Counted from the first letter of the stretch, positions 8,615 through 17,262 are shown. The stretch is DNA of 64,000 nucleotides from an uncultured bacterium (GCA_905215775.1 CAJMRM010000005.1:1-64000); one strand, 5' to 3'. The notes: generated by a model from the sequence alone, not told the origin. A program made the numbers and translations.

Positions 8615-10066
8615 ATGAGTGATATGGGTTTTATGGACAGGGAATCAAAAAAGCGGCAGCTCCGGAGAAATATTGTCCAGCCGCCGCAGGAGGAGCATCC
8701 GTCCCGGTATGAAGAGGAGGACAGCGAAGAGGTGATCCGCCAGGTCCATCGAGAAAGGCGGAAAAAACGGATCCTTACGACGGTCATGGCAGTTCTGTTT
8801 CTGACAGTGACCGGCTTTTGCTTCTATAAATATCAAAGTGAGTATGAATATACCGGCTACGATGTGGCCTGGGAGAAACCGATGCGCCACGGCGGCGCTG
8901 AAAGCAGCCCAGAGAGCGCTCCGGCAGCAGAGGAAGCCGATACGCCGGAAAGCGGAGCGGATACGGAGGGAGCGGAAGCCTCCGGGGACGCGGCAGACGG
9001 AGGCCAGGAGGGGGCTGGGGAGGACGGCAGCCAGCCGCCCCAGATCACGCCCAGCAAGAGCGTCAGCGAGAGCGGATTTGTGAAATATGCGTATTTCGGA
9101 GAAAATATGATCCGCTACACCAAGGACGGAGCTTCCTATATTGACGGAGCGGGAAGGACCGTCTGGACCCAGAGCTTTGAGATGAAGACTCCGGTTATCA
9201 ATGTCAACGGAGACTATGCGGTGATCGCGGACCAGCAGGGAAACCAGCTTTATATCTGCAGTACAGCCGGATGTACGGGCGTTGCCAGGACCCAGCTTCC
9301 CATTACAAAGGCAGCGGTGTCCTCCAGAGGCGTTACGGCGGCAGTGGTGGAGGACAGCACGGCATGCTATATCTTCTATTTTAAGAAGGACGGGGAGGAG
9401 CTGGGCATCAGCATCAAAATGCTTTTATCGGGAGACGGATATCCCGTGGATCTGGCCCTGTCGCCGGATGGAAAGCAGATCGTCATGTCCGTCATGTACA
9501 TGAAAAACGGAACATTAAAAAATAAGGTCGTTTTTTATGATTTTTCGGAAATCGGAAAAAACGTGAATAACCGTTTTATCGGGGGCTTTGAAGAGGAGTT
9601 CGACGACAAAATGGCGGCCCGGGTGGTCTATTTGAACCAGGAAACAGTCTGCGCGTTTTCGGACAAGGGCTTAACCTTTATTTCCGTAAAAAATGTGATC
9701 CCGGACAGCACGGTGGTGACGGTCCCGGTGGAGGAGGAGATCAAGAGCATCTTTTACTCAGACCGGTACGCCGGAGTCGTGGTGGAGAACGGGTCCGGCA
9801 ATCCCAGCCGTCTGGATGTATATACGGCCGACGGGAAGCTGGCCGGAACCGTGGACTTTGATTATGATTATGCCGGAGTTGAAATTGACGGCGACCGGGT
9901 TATCCTGTATAATGAGGAATCGTGCAGGGTATACAGCCTGGACGGCCATCTGAAATTCCAGGGCCAGTTTGATTTTTCTGTTTCCTGTGTGCGCCAGGGA
10001 AAAAATCATGGAAATTCCCTGATCGTGGCCGGAAGCGAGGTTATGAAAGAGATAAAATTAAAATAA
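8615..10066 (+). CDS. DUF5711-like membrane-anchored beta-propeller protein
   Basis: A 483-residue protein with a charged cytoplasmic N-terminus, one membrane segment at about residues 53-70 (ILTTVMAVLFLTVTGFCFYK), and an Ala/Glu/Ser-rich linker to about 145. A long extracellular part then shows repeated short beta-strand motifs of the WD40/PQQ type (SGFVKYAYFGENMIRYTKDG, INVNGDYAVIADQQ, LALSPDGKQIVMSVM). This matches my memory of DUF5711 proteins of Lachnospiraceae, whose function is unknown. The architecture (TM, acidic linker, outer domain) mirrors the LysM gene just upstream. ATG at 8615 follows GGGAG at a slightly long spacing. Confidence 0.75.
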   Translation: MSDMGFMDRESKKRQLRRNIVQPPQEEHPSRYEEEDSEEVIRQVHRERRKKRILTTVMAVLFLTVTGFCFYKYQSEYEYTGYDVAWEKPMRHGGAESSPESAPAAEEADTPESGADTEGAEASGDAADGGQEGAGEDGSQPPQITPSKSVSESGFVKYAYFGENMIRYTKDGASYIDGAGRTVWTQSFEMKTPVINVNGDYAVIADQQGNQLYICSTAGCTGVARTQLPITKAAVSSRGVTAAVVEDSTACYIFYFKKDGEELGISIKMLLSGDGYPVDLALSPDGKQIVMSVMYMKNGTLKNKVVFYDFSEIGKNVNNRFIGGFEEEFDDKMAARVVYLNQETVCAFSDKGLTFISVKNVIPDSTVVTVPVEEEIKSIFYSDRYAGVVVENGSGNPSRLDVYTADGKLAGTVDFDYDYAGVEIDGDRVILYNEESCRVYSLDGHLKFQGQFDFSVSCVRQGKNHGNSLIVAGSEVMKEIKLK

Positions 10067-10111
10067 ATAAAACAAATGCAAAAACAAGCACAGTTCTTAG
10101 GAGGAAGAGAC

Positions 10112-12091
10112 ATGAAAGCAATCGATGCACTGTCCGTCAATTCTATCAGGGTTTTAGCCGCCGATGCGATCCAGAAGGCAAATTCCGGCCATCCGGGTCT
10201 GCCCCTGGGAAGCGCACCCATGGCATATGAGCTCTGGGCCAACCACATGAATCACAATCCGGCCAACCCCAAATGGGAGAACCGGGACCGCTTCATCCTT
10301 TCCGGCGGCCATGGATCCATGCTTCTGTATTCCCTTTTACACCTGTTCGGCTACGGGCTCACAAAAGAGGATATCATGAATTTCCGTCAGCTGGGCTCCC
10401 TGACGCCGGGCCATCCTGAGTACGGCCACACCGTCGGCGTGGAGGCGACCACAGGCCCTCTGGGCGCGGGAATGGGCATGGCAGTGGGCATGGCCCTGGC
10501 TGAAAAGCATCTGGCCGCCGTATTCAACAAAGAAAACTATCCGGTGGTGGATCACTACACCTATGTGCTGGGCGGCGACGGCTGCATGATGGAGGGAATC
10601 TCCTCCGAGGCCTTTTCCCTGGCCGGGACCATGGGCCTTTCCAAGCTCATCGTCCTTTATGACTCCAACCGGATCTCCATTGAGGGCAGCACGGATCTGG
10701 CCTTCCGGGAGAACGTGGAGGAGCGTATGAAGGCCTTCGGCTTCCAGACCATCACCGTAGAGGACGGAACCAACCTGGACGCCATCGGTCTGGCCATCGA
10801 GGCTGCAAAGGCCGACACGGAGCGTCCGTCCTTCATTACCATTAAAACAGAGATCGGCTACGGCTGTCCGGCAAAGCAGGGCAAGGCCAGCGCCCACGGC
10901 GAGCCTCTGGGCGTGGATAATGTAAAGGCCATGCGGGAGACCCTGGGCTGGCCCTATGAGGAGCCGTTCTTCGTACCGGACGAGGTATACGCCCACTTTG
11001 CAAAGCTGGCAGAGGAGAAGGCAGAGACTGAGGCGGCCTGGAATGTGATGTTCGCAGCCTACTGCCAGGAATATCCGGAGATGGAAGCGCTCTGGGAGAA
11101 GTACCACAGCGGAGTGGACGCAGAGGCGCTCATCGGCAATGAAAAGCTGTGGCTGGAGCAGGAAAAGCCGGAGGCCACCAGATCCTTATCCGGGAAGATG
11201 ATCAATCTTCTGAAGGATGAGATCCCGGGCATGATCGGCGGATCGGCAGACCTGGCTCCCTCCAATAAAACGGAGATGAAGGGCGAGGGCGATTTCTCCG
11301 CAGAAAACCCGGCGGGAAGAAATATCCATTTTGGCGTGAGAGAGCTGGCTATGGCCGCCATCGGAAACGGGATCATGCTCCACGGCGGCTTACGGGCATA
11401 CGTTTCTACATTCTTTGTATTCAGCGATTATGTGAAGCCCATGGCGAGACTTTCTGCTCTTATGGGCGTTCCGCTGACCTATGTACTGACCCACGACAGC
11501 ATCGGCGTCGGCGAGGACGGGCCGACCCACGAGCCCATCGAGCAGCTGGCCATGCTGCGGGCGATGCCCAATTTCCGGGTATTCCGTCCCTGTGACGCAA
11601 CGGAGACCTCTGCCGCATGGCTCACCGCCGCGTCCTCTGAAAAGACGCCCACAGCCCTGGTGCTCACAAGGCAGAACCTGGCTCCCATGGCAGGCAGCAG
11701 CAGAGAGGCCTTAAAGGGCGGCTATGTGATCGACGACTGCGAGGGCACGCCGGAGGTGATCCTCATTGCCAGCGGCTCCGAGGTGGAGCTGGCGGTGAAG
11801 GCCAAGGCAGAGCTGGCGGCAGAAGGAAAGAAGGTGCGCGTGGTTTCCATGCCGTGTATGGAGCTTTTCGAGGAGCAGAGCGCAGAGTACAGGGAAGCAG
11901 TCCTTCCGAAGGCTGTGAGAAAGAGGGTTGCCATTGAGGCGCTTTCCGATTTCGGCTGGGGAAAATATGTGGGCCTGGACGGTGCATATGTGTGCATGAA
12001 GAGCTTCGGAGCCAGCGCTCCGGCCGCAAAGCTGTTTGAAAAATTTGGCTTTACGGTGGAAAACGTAGTCCGCACTGTAAAGGCGCTGTAA
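10112..12091 (+). CDS. tkt: transketolase
   Basis: A full-length 659-residue, thiamine-diphosphate-dependent transketolase of the non-oxidative pentose phosphate pathway, moving two-carbon units between ketose and aldose phosphates. Seen motifs: GHPGLPLGSAPMAYELW, the ThDP-binding GDGCMMEGISSEAFSLAG with NRISIEG, and the pyrimidine domain GVGEDGPTHEPIEQLA. The C-terminal domain is present. The ATG at 10112 is preceded by TTAGGAGGAAG; an upstream in-frame start at 10076 has no such site. It follows the DUF5711 gene by 45 bases and ends in its own terminator. Confidence 0.97.
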   Translation: MKAIDALSVNSIRVLAADAIQKANSGHPGLPLGSAPMAYELWANHMNHNPANPKWENRDRFILSGGHGSMLLYSLLHLFGYGLTKEDIMNFRQLGSLTPGHPEYGHTVGVEATTGPLGAGMGMAVGMALAEKHLAAVFNKENYPVVDHYTYVLGGDGCMMEGISSEAFSLAGTMGLSKLIVLYDSNRISIEGSTDLAFRENVEERMKAFGFQTITVEDGTNLDAIGLAIEAAKADTERPSFITIKTEIGYGCPAKQGKASAHGEPLGVDNVKAMRETLGWPYEEPFFVPDEVYAHFAKLAEEKAETEAAWNVMFAAYCQEYPEMEALWEKYHSGVDAEALIGNEKLWLEQEKPEATRSLSGKMINLLKDEIPGMIGGSADLAPSNKTEMKGEGDFSAENPAGRNIHFGVRELAMAAIGNGIMLHGGLRAYVSTFFVFSDYVKPMARLSALMGVPLTYVLTHDSIGVGEDGPTHEPIEQLAMLRAMPNFRVFRPCDATETSAAWLTAASSEKTPTALVLTRQNLAPMAGSSREALKGGYVIDDCEGTPEVILIASGSEVELAVKAKAELAAEGKKVRVVSMPCMELFEEQSAEYREAVLPKAVRKRVAIEALSDFGWGKYVGLDGAYVCMKSFGASAPAAKLFEKFGFTVENVVRTVKAL

Positions 12092-12105
12092 TATAGAGTA
12101 TGGGA

Positions 12106-12147
12106 CCGGGACCGGATCGTCTGGAAATCCGGTCCCGGAATCTTTTT
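12106..12147 (+). terminator. intrinsic terminator after tkt
   Basis: CCGGGACCGGAT (12106-12117) pairs with ATCCGGTCCCGG (12127-12138). The run TCTTTTT follows. Confidence 0.88.
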
Positions 12148-12234
12148 ATGGGAGAATCCCAGGGAAAAAACAGAAAAGACCGAAAGAAGCCGGCGGAAGA
12201 AATACGGACTGCCGGGAGAAAGGGAGAATGGATC

Positions 12235-13179
12235 ATGAGCCGGAAATGCATTGGAATCGATATCGGCGGTACGACCGTAAAGCTCGGAATGTTTGAGCAG
12301 GACGGAACGCTTCTGGAAAAATGGGAGATCCCCACACGAAAGGAGAACGGCGGAGCGCATATCCTGGAGGATATTGCGGCATCCATAAAGAAAAAAGCGG
12401 CGGAACGAGGGCTTTCGACGGCGGATTTTTCTGGCGCCGGTATGGGACTGCCGGGGCCGGTCCTGGAGGACGGCCATGTGGAATTCTGCGTGAATCTGGG
12501 CTGGAAGGCCATGAATCCCCAGGAGATCTTAAGCGGCCTTTTGGACGGAATGACAGTAAAAAGCGCCAATGACGCCAATGTGGCGGCCCTGGGAGAACTG
12601 TGGCAGGGAGGCGGCCGCGGCTATAAAAATATGGTCATGATCACCCTGGGAACCGGCGTCGGCGGCGGCATCATCCTTAACGAAAAGATCTGGCCGGGTA
12701 TGCAGGGCGTCGGCGGTGAGATCGGCCATATCCATGTGATCGAGGGAGAAACGGAGCAGTGCAACTGCGGCGGATACGGCTGTCTGGAGCAGGCGGCTTC
12801 CGCCACGGGGATCGCCCGTCTTGCCAGAAAGCTCCTGGAGGCACAGCCGGAGCGGGCCTCCTCCCTGCGGACCGTGAAGAATCTGTCAGCGAAAAGTGTG
12901 CTGGATGCAGCCAGGGCCGGGGATCCTTTGGCGCTGGAATCCATGGAGACCTCCTGCCGGTATCTGGGCTGGGCCATGGCCGGGATCACCATGGTGCTGG
13001 ATCCGGAGGCCTATCTGATCGGAGGCGGCGTTTCCAGAGCCGGGACCTTCCTGACCGACATGATCCAGAAATACCACGACCAGCTGTCGCCCATGGCAAC
13101 GAAGAAGGCAAAGGTGCTTCTGGCGACCCTGGGAAACGATGCGGGGATCTATGGGGCCGCAAAGCTGGTACTGGGTTAA
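12235..13179 (+). CDS. glk: ROK-family glucokinase
   Basis: Phosphorylates glucose with ATP, feeding pgi. The 314-residue protein has the ROK phosphate-binding motif DIGGTTVKLGMF at residue 8, the catalytic NDANVAALGE, GTGVGGGI, and the ROK zinc site CNCGGYGCLE. There is no N-terminal helix-turn-helix, so it is a kinase rather than an NagC/XylR-type repressor. I use ATG 12235 with GGGAGAA upstream, not the in-frame start at 12100 that would lie inside the tkt terminator. Because a terminator precedes it, it must have its own promoter or rely on read-through. Confidence 0.92.
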   Translation: MSRKCIGIDIGGTTVKLGMFEQDGTLLEKWEIPTRKENGGAHILEDIAASIKKKAAERGLSTADFSGAGMGLPGPVLEDGHVEFCVNLGWKAMNPQEILSGLLDGMTVKSANDANVAALGELWQGGGRGYKNMVMITLGTGVGGGIILNEKIWPGMQGVGGEIGHIHVIEGETEQCNCGGYGCLEQAASATGIARLARKLLEAQPERASSLRTVKNLSAKSVLDAARAGDPLALESMETSCRYLGWAMAGITMVLDPEAYLIGGGVSRAGTFLTDMIQKYHDQLSPMATKKAKVLLATLGNDAGIYGAAKLVLG

Positions 13180-13208
13180 AAAGCAGGTACAGGGACTGGA
13201 CATGGACG

Positions 13209-13249
13209 AAAAAAGGCTTCCCGGGAGACCGGAGGTTCCCTGGGAAGCC
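13209..13249 (-). terminator. intrinsic terminator oriented on the minus strand
   Basis: GGCTTCCC (13215-13222) pairs with GGGAAGCC (13242-13249), extended by inner G/C pairs. On the minus strand it is followed by six T (plus-strand A run 13209-13214). On the plus strand no T-tract follows, yet no minus-strand gene lies to the right. Confidence 0.7.
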
Positions 13250-13467
13250 CATACCCCATAAAATGAGGAGACCCCGGCTGCGACAGCCGGGGCAATTATG
13301 AAAAATCTATGTGCAATTTGTCATATTGGCGATGAGAAATAAATTTTTTCTATGCAATTAGTATAAAAAAGAGATATGAACAAAATATGAACAAACTGTA
13401 AATAGATTATGAAACTATTGTAAGCAGCTTTTGTAAGTTTTGTACATGGCTGAATGCTTTGAAATCA

Positions 13468-13500
13468 TTACAAATGTTACATTTTTATTACATTTTTACA
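13468..13500 (+). repeat. four TTACA direct repeats, probable regulator site
   Basis: TTACA occurs at 13468, 13477, 13488 and 13496, with start-to-start distances of 9, 11 and 8 bases. The array ends 35 bases before the -35 box. Near-helical spacing on one strand is the pattern of response-regulator sites such as PhoP boxes. Confidence 0.5.
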
Positions 13501-13535
13501 TTTTTCATACGCTTTCTTACGTCTTTTCCATTTAC

Positions 13536-13564
13536 TTGAAATCATGGTAAATCTATACTATAAT
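13536..13564 (+). promoter_or_regulatory. promoter of the tandem-repeat secreted protein
   Basis: TTGAAA (13536-13541), 17-base spacer, TATAAT (13559-13564). The start codon is 53 bases further on. Confidence 0.8.
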
Positions 13565-13616
13565 CCAGATACAAAGAAGAAAAAAATCGTGAAATCAGAT
13601 AAAAGGAGGACATCAT

Positions 13617-14582
13617 ATGAGAAAAAGAAGTGTAAAGGGATTATTATTTGCAGCGGCATTTATGGTAGCGGGATCGCAGCTGACTGTCATCGAGGCCCAG
13701 GCCAGAGACTGGGAGGACAAATGGGAGAATAAATGGAAAGATAAGTGGGACGATGACGATGATGACGATGACTGGGATGACGATGATGATGATGACGACG
13801 ACTGGGATGACGATGACTGGGACGACGACGATGATGACGACCGCTGGCCGGGAAATGGTCATCACAATGGCCACCACAACGGCAATGGAAACCATAACGG
13901 GCATCACAACGGAAACAACAATAACCAGGAGAAAAAAGGCGGCTGGGTCAATGTCGTATACTTCTGCGAGGAGGATAACGCGGTATGGGCACCCGGAGAG
14001 ATCTGGGCCAAGGGCCTTGTAAACGGAAAGGGAAATGTGAACTCCAGCGAAATGACCACAGTACCCAAGGGTTACAAGCTGAGAGTTGTGGGGGATTACT
14101 ACTACAACGGCGGCGACGAGCTGCGGGTGGAGGTCATTAAGGAAAAGACCCAGGGCGGAAGAGTCAACGTGGTATACTACTGTGAGGAGGACAATACCGT
14201 ATGGGCGCCCGGAGAGATCTGGGCCAAGGGCCTTGTGAACGGAAAGGGAAATGTGAACTCCAGCGAAATGACCACAGTGCCCAAGGGCTACAAGCTTAAG
14301 GTCGTAGGCGATTATTATTACGACGGCGGCAGCGAGCTGCGTGTCAGGATCGTAAAGGATGACAGCAAGACCGGCGGCTGGGTCAACGTGGTATACTACT
14401 GTAAGGACGATAATACCGTATGGGCTCCTGGACAGATCTGGGCTGCAGGCCTGGTGGACGGAAAGGGAACCATCAACTGTACGGAAATGACAACGGTTCC
14501 GGCGGGCTACCGCTTAAAGGTCGTGGGAGATTATTACTACGACGGTACCGGTGACTTCCGTGTACAGATCGTGAAAAAATAA
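13617..14582 (+). CDS. secreted Asp/Trp- and His/Asn-rich protein with three tandem repeats
   Basis: I do not recognise the family. Residues 1-28 are a signal peptide (VIEAQA end). Residues 30-76 alternate Trp with runs of Asp, a strongly acidic block. Residues 77-105 are His/Asn/Gly-rich (GHHNGHHNGNGNHNGHHNGN). From residue 109 on come three copies of a 70-75-residue module: each begins VNVVY(F/Y)C, continues DN(A/T)VWAPG(E/Q)IWA and TTVP(K/A)GY, and ends VVGDYYY with a short R(V)xVIKxx strand. Each module has one conserved Cys; the third has a second. There is no LPXTG motif. The acidic and His-rich blocks suggest Ca2+ or other metal binding outside the cell. AAGGAGG lies seven bases before ATG. 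Confidence 0.85.
   Translation: MRKRSVKGLLFAAAFMVAGSQLTVIEAQARDWEDKWENKWKDKWDDDDDDDDWDDDDDDDDDWDDDDWDDDDDDDRWPGNGHHNGHHNGNGNHNGHHNGNNNNQEKKGGWVNVVYFCEEDNAVWAPGEIWAKGLVNGKGNVNSSEMTTVPKGYKLRVVGDYYYNGGDELRVEVIKEKTQGGRVNVVYYCEEDNTVWAPGEIWAKGLVNGKGNVNSSEMTTVPKGYKLKVVGDYYYDGGSELRVRIVKDDSKTGGWVNVVYYCKDDNTVWAPGQIWAAGLVDGKGTINCTEMTTVPAGYRLKVVGDYYYDGTGDFRVQIVKK
13939..14576 (+). repeat. three in-frame tandem repeats of about 210 bases
   Basis: Modules run about 13939-14137, 14156-14356 and 14377-14576. Copies 1 and 2 are almost identical in DNA over about 85 bases (13995-14080 against 14211-14296, only a few synonymous changes). That points to recent duplication or gene conversion; copy 3 is more diverged. 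Confidence 0.85.
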
Positions 14583-14608
14583 TAAAGCCGGGAAGCCGGA
14601 TCAAGGAG

Positions 14609-14650
14609 CGGGGGCATGTCTGATTATGCCCCCGTTCCGTTTGTTTTTTT
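14609..14650 (+). terminator. intrinsic terminator after the tandem-repeat gene
   Basis: CGGGGGCAT (14609-14617) pairs with ATGCCCCCG (14626-14634). TTCCGTTTG and seven T follow. Confidence 0.88.
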
Positions 14651-14748
14651 GTATATTTTCCCGGCTGTACGGTTTCTGCCCTGTATGCTATACTTAAGAA
14701 AGAATGTGAAAACGACCATGAAATCACTGGAAAGGACGAAAACCATCT

Positions 14749-16434
14749 ATGATAAATACAGAAAAGCAGAAAACGCTGGTCATCGGGCACAGGAACCCGG
14801 ATACGGACTCCATCTGTTCTGCCATCTGCTACGCGAATTTGAAACGAAAGCTTACAGGGAAGGAATACGAGCCGTGCCGCGCCGGGAATGTGAATCCGGA
14901 AACGCAGTTTGTACTGGATTTTTTCCAGGTGGAGGCTCCGCGCCTGGTGGAGAGCGTTAAGACCCAGGTAAAGGATATTGAGATCCGGAAGACGAAGGGC
15001 GTGGACCGGGGGATCTCCTTAAAGAACGCATGGGGACTCATGCAGGAGAATAACGTGGTGACGATCCCCTGCGTCACAGAGGAGGACGTTTTAGAAGGCG
15101 TCATCACCATCGGAGACATCACCAAATCCTATATGAACCTGTATGACAGCAGTATCATTTCCAAGGCCAATACCAAGTACTCCAACATTCTGGATACCCT
15201 GGAGGGCAGTATCGTGGTGGGAGATGCAGAGGCGTATTTTGATAAGGGAAAGGTCCTGATCGCCGCTGCCAATCCGGATCTGATGGAAAATTATATTGAA
15301 AAGCACGATCTGGTGATCCTGGGAAACCGGTATGAATCCCAGCTTTGCGCCATTGAGATGGAAGCGGGCTGCATCATCGTCTGCGAAGGCGCGGGAGTTT
15401 CCCTGACCATCCGGAAGCTGGCCCAGGAACGGGGCTGTACGGTGATCACAACGCCCTACGATACATATACCACCGCAAGACTGATCAACCAGTCCATGCC
15501 GATCAGCTATTTTATGACCATGGAAAATATCATCGGATTTTCCGATGAGGATCCCATCGACGATATCCGGGATATTATGGCCAATAAGCGCCACCGGGAT
15601 TTCCCGATCCTGGATTCGGATGGAAAATATCTGGGCATGATCTCCCGCCGGAACCTGCTGGGAGCCAAGGGAAAGCGCATCATCCTGGTGGATCACAACG
15701 AGAGGACCCAGGCTGTGGACGGCATTGAGACCGCGGATATCCGGGAGATCATCGACCATCACCGTCTGGGAACGGTACAGACCATGTCCCCGGTATTTTT
15801 CCGGAACCAGCCGCTGGGCTGTACGGCCACCATCATTTACCAGATGTACAGGGAAAATAATGTGGAGATCGATAAGACCACGGCAGGACTTTTATGCAGC
15901 GCCATCATTTCCGATACGCTGCTGTTCCGTTCTCCCACCTGCACGGCAGTGGATAAGGAGGCAGCTCTGGCTCTGGCGGAGATCGCTGGGATCCATGCGG
16001 AGGAATACGCAAAGAAGATGTTTGCCGCCGGCAGCAATCTGAAGGGCAAATCGGATGAGGATATCTTCTACCAGGATTTCAAGCGGTTTACCGTGGGAAA
16101 TTCTGTGTTCGGGATCGGGCAGATCACCTCTCTGGATTCAGAAGAGCTGGAAAATCTGAAGCCCCGGATGCTGGCCTATACGGAAAAGGCCAGGGAGCAG
16201 CACGATGCGGATATGATGTTCTTTATGCTGACCAATATCCTGACAGAGTCCACGGATCTGATCTGTGTGGGCCAGGGAGCGGAGCAGCTTGTTTCCGCTG
16301 CCTTCCATATGGCGGACGAGGATGGAACCGGAGAAGAGGAGATCGAAGAGATGGACGGCATCGTCAGCCTTCCGGGCGTGGTTTCCCGAAAGAAGCAGCT
16401 GGCTCCCCAGATCATGATGGCGCTGCAGCAGTAG
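14749..16434 (+). CDS. family II manganese-dependent inorganic pyrophosphatase with CBS and DRTGG insert
   Basis: Hydrolyses pyrophosphate, pulling biosynthetic reactions forward. The 561-residue protein has a split DHH domain: an N-terminal GHRNPDTDSICSA metal site and, later, LVDHNER and EIIDHHRLG. Between them sit a CBS domain (about 75-130), a DRTGG domain (about 140-250) and a second CBS domain (about 255-310). The DHHA2 substrate domain forms the C-terminus. Such inserted CBS-DRTGG pairs bind adenine nucleotides (AMP, ADP, Ap4A) and tune the enzyme in other Firmicutes. The flavin reductase gene starts 18 bases after its stop, suggesting an operon. Confidence 0.92.
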   Translation: MINTEKQKTLVIGHRNPDTDSICSAICYANLKRKLTGKEYEPCRAGNVNPETQFVLDFFQVEAPRLVESVKTQVKDIEIRKTKGVDRGISLKNAWGLMQENNVVTIPCVTEEDVLEGVITIGDITKSYMNLYDSSIISKANTKYSNILDTLEGSIVVGDAEAYFDKGKVLIAAANPDLMENYIEKHDLVILGNRYESQLCAIEMEAGCIIVCEGAGVSLTIRKLAQERGCTVITTPYDTYTTARLINQSMPISYFMTMENIIGFSDEDPIDDIRDIMANKRHRDFPILDSDGKYLGMISRRNLLGAKGKRIILVDHNERTQAVDGIETADIREIIDHHRLGTVQTMSPVFFRNQPLGCTATIIYQMYRENNVEIDKTTAGLLCSAIISDTLLFRSPTCTAVDKEAALALAEIAGIHAEEYAKKMFAAGSNLKGKSDEDIFYQDFKRFTVGNSVFGIGQITSLDSEELENLKPRMLAYTEKAREQHDADMMFFMLTNILTESTDLICVGQGAEQLVSAAFHMADEDGTGEEEIEEMDGIVSLPGVVSRKKQLAPQIMMALQQ

Positions 16435-16452
16435 GCGGCCAGGAGGAAGCGT

Positions 16453-17223
16453 ATGGGAAAAAGACAATTTAAGCCGGGGAATATGCTGTACCCCGTTCCG
16501 GCAGTCATGGTATCGGTGGCCGATCGGGAGGGGAACGCCAATATCATCACCGTGGCCTGGGCGGGAACCGTGTGTACCAATCCGCCGATGCTGACCATCA
16601 GCGTCCGGCCGGAGCGGTATTCTTATCATATGATCCGGGAGACCGGAGAGTTTGTGGTGAACCTGACCACAGAGGAGCTGGCCAGGGCTACGGATTACTG
16701 CGGCGTCCGGTCCGGCCGGGATACGGATAAATGGGCAGATATGGGGCTGACCAGAGAAAAGGCCAGGGAGGTTTCGGTCCCGCTGATCCGGGAATGTCCG
16801 GTGAATCTGGAGTGCCGGGTGGTCCGGGTGGACGGGCTGGGAAGCCATCACATGTTCCTGGCCCGGGTGGTGGCTGTGGATGTGGATGAAGCGTATATGG
16901 ATGAAAAGGATACCTTCCATCTGTCGGAGGCCCGGCCCATGGCCTATTCCCACGGGCGGTATTACGGCCTGGGAGAATGTCTGGGTACCTTTGGATACAG
17001 CGTGAAGAAAACCGGCGTCGGAAAGGCAGGAAACGGCCGGAAAGCCCCGGTGGGCAAGGCCGGAAGGCGGAGGCCGGATGGCCAGGGAAGCAGAACCGGA
17101 GCACAGGCGTCCGGGAATGGACCGGGAGGCGGAAAGCGAAGGTCTGGAAGCAGCCGGGGAAGCAGGGGCGGAGTGCAGCGGCCTGGAAAGAATTCCGGCA
17201 GATCAGCCGGGCATATACTTTGA
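16453..17223 (+). CDS. flavin reductase-like (FMN-binding split barrel) protein with basic tail
   Basis: Residues 1-185 form a flavin reductase/FMN-binding domain: MLYPVPAVMVSV, NIITVAWAGTVCTNPPMLTISVRP (read in parts), FVVNLTTEEL and HMFLARVVAVDVDE. Clostridial relatives are mostly about 190 residues long and of unknown substrate. Here a further 70 residues rich in Gly, Arg, Lys and Ser follow (GKAGRRRPDGQG, GGGKRRSGSSRGSRGG), a disordered basic tail that could bind nucleic acid or acidic surfaces. The start has AGGAGGAAG. A terminator ends the unit. Confidence 0.85.
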   Translation: MGKRQFKPGNMLYPVPAVMVSVADREGNANIITVAWAGTVCTNPPMLTISVRPERYSYHMIRETGEFVVNLTTEELARATDYCGVRSGRDTDKWADMGLTREKAREVSVPLIRECPVNLECRVVRVDGLGSHHMFLARVVAVDVDEAYMDEKDTFHLSEARPMAYSHGRYYGLGECLGTFGYSVKKTGVGKAGNGRKAPVGKAGRRRPDGQGSRTGAQASGNGPGGGKRRSGSSRGSRGGVQRPGKNSGRSAGHIL

Positions 17224-17231
17224 AGCGCTGG

Positions 17232-17262
17232 AGCGCCGGCAAAGAGAAGCCGGCGCTTTTTT
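17232..17262 (+). terminator. intrinsic terminator after the flavin reductase gene
   Basis: AGCGCCGGC (17232-17240) pairs with GCCGGCGCT (17249-17257), followed by a run of six T. Confidence 0.92.

Larger units (their letters stand above)
13180..13616. other. 437-base AT-rich intergenic control region
   Basis: It holds, in order: a minus-strand terminator (13209-13249); a very stable nine-pair hairpin with a three-base loop (CCCCGGCTG at 13272-13280 with CAGCCGGGG at 13284-13292); about 170 bases of AT-rich sequence with two ATGAACAAA direct repeats near 13377-13396; four TTACA repeats; and the promoter of the repeat protein. No coding frame is convincing. The two hairpins ending in a minus-strand T-tract would suit a small minus-strand RNA, which is speculative. 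Confidence 0.6.

Noticed and set aside
10337..11107. 256-codon minus-strand frame inside tkt
   Set aside because: Antisense shadow caused by codon bias in a GC-rich gene; the translation has no motif and there is no ribosome site.
13740..13850. Repetitive GAY-rich DNA as a CRISPR or other noncoding repeat array
   Set aside because: It is a codon-periodic run coding for Asp with Trp, inside a complete secreted-protein gene.
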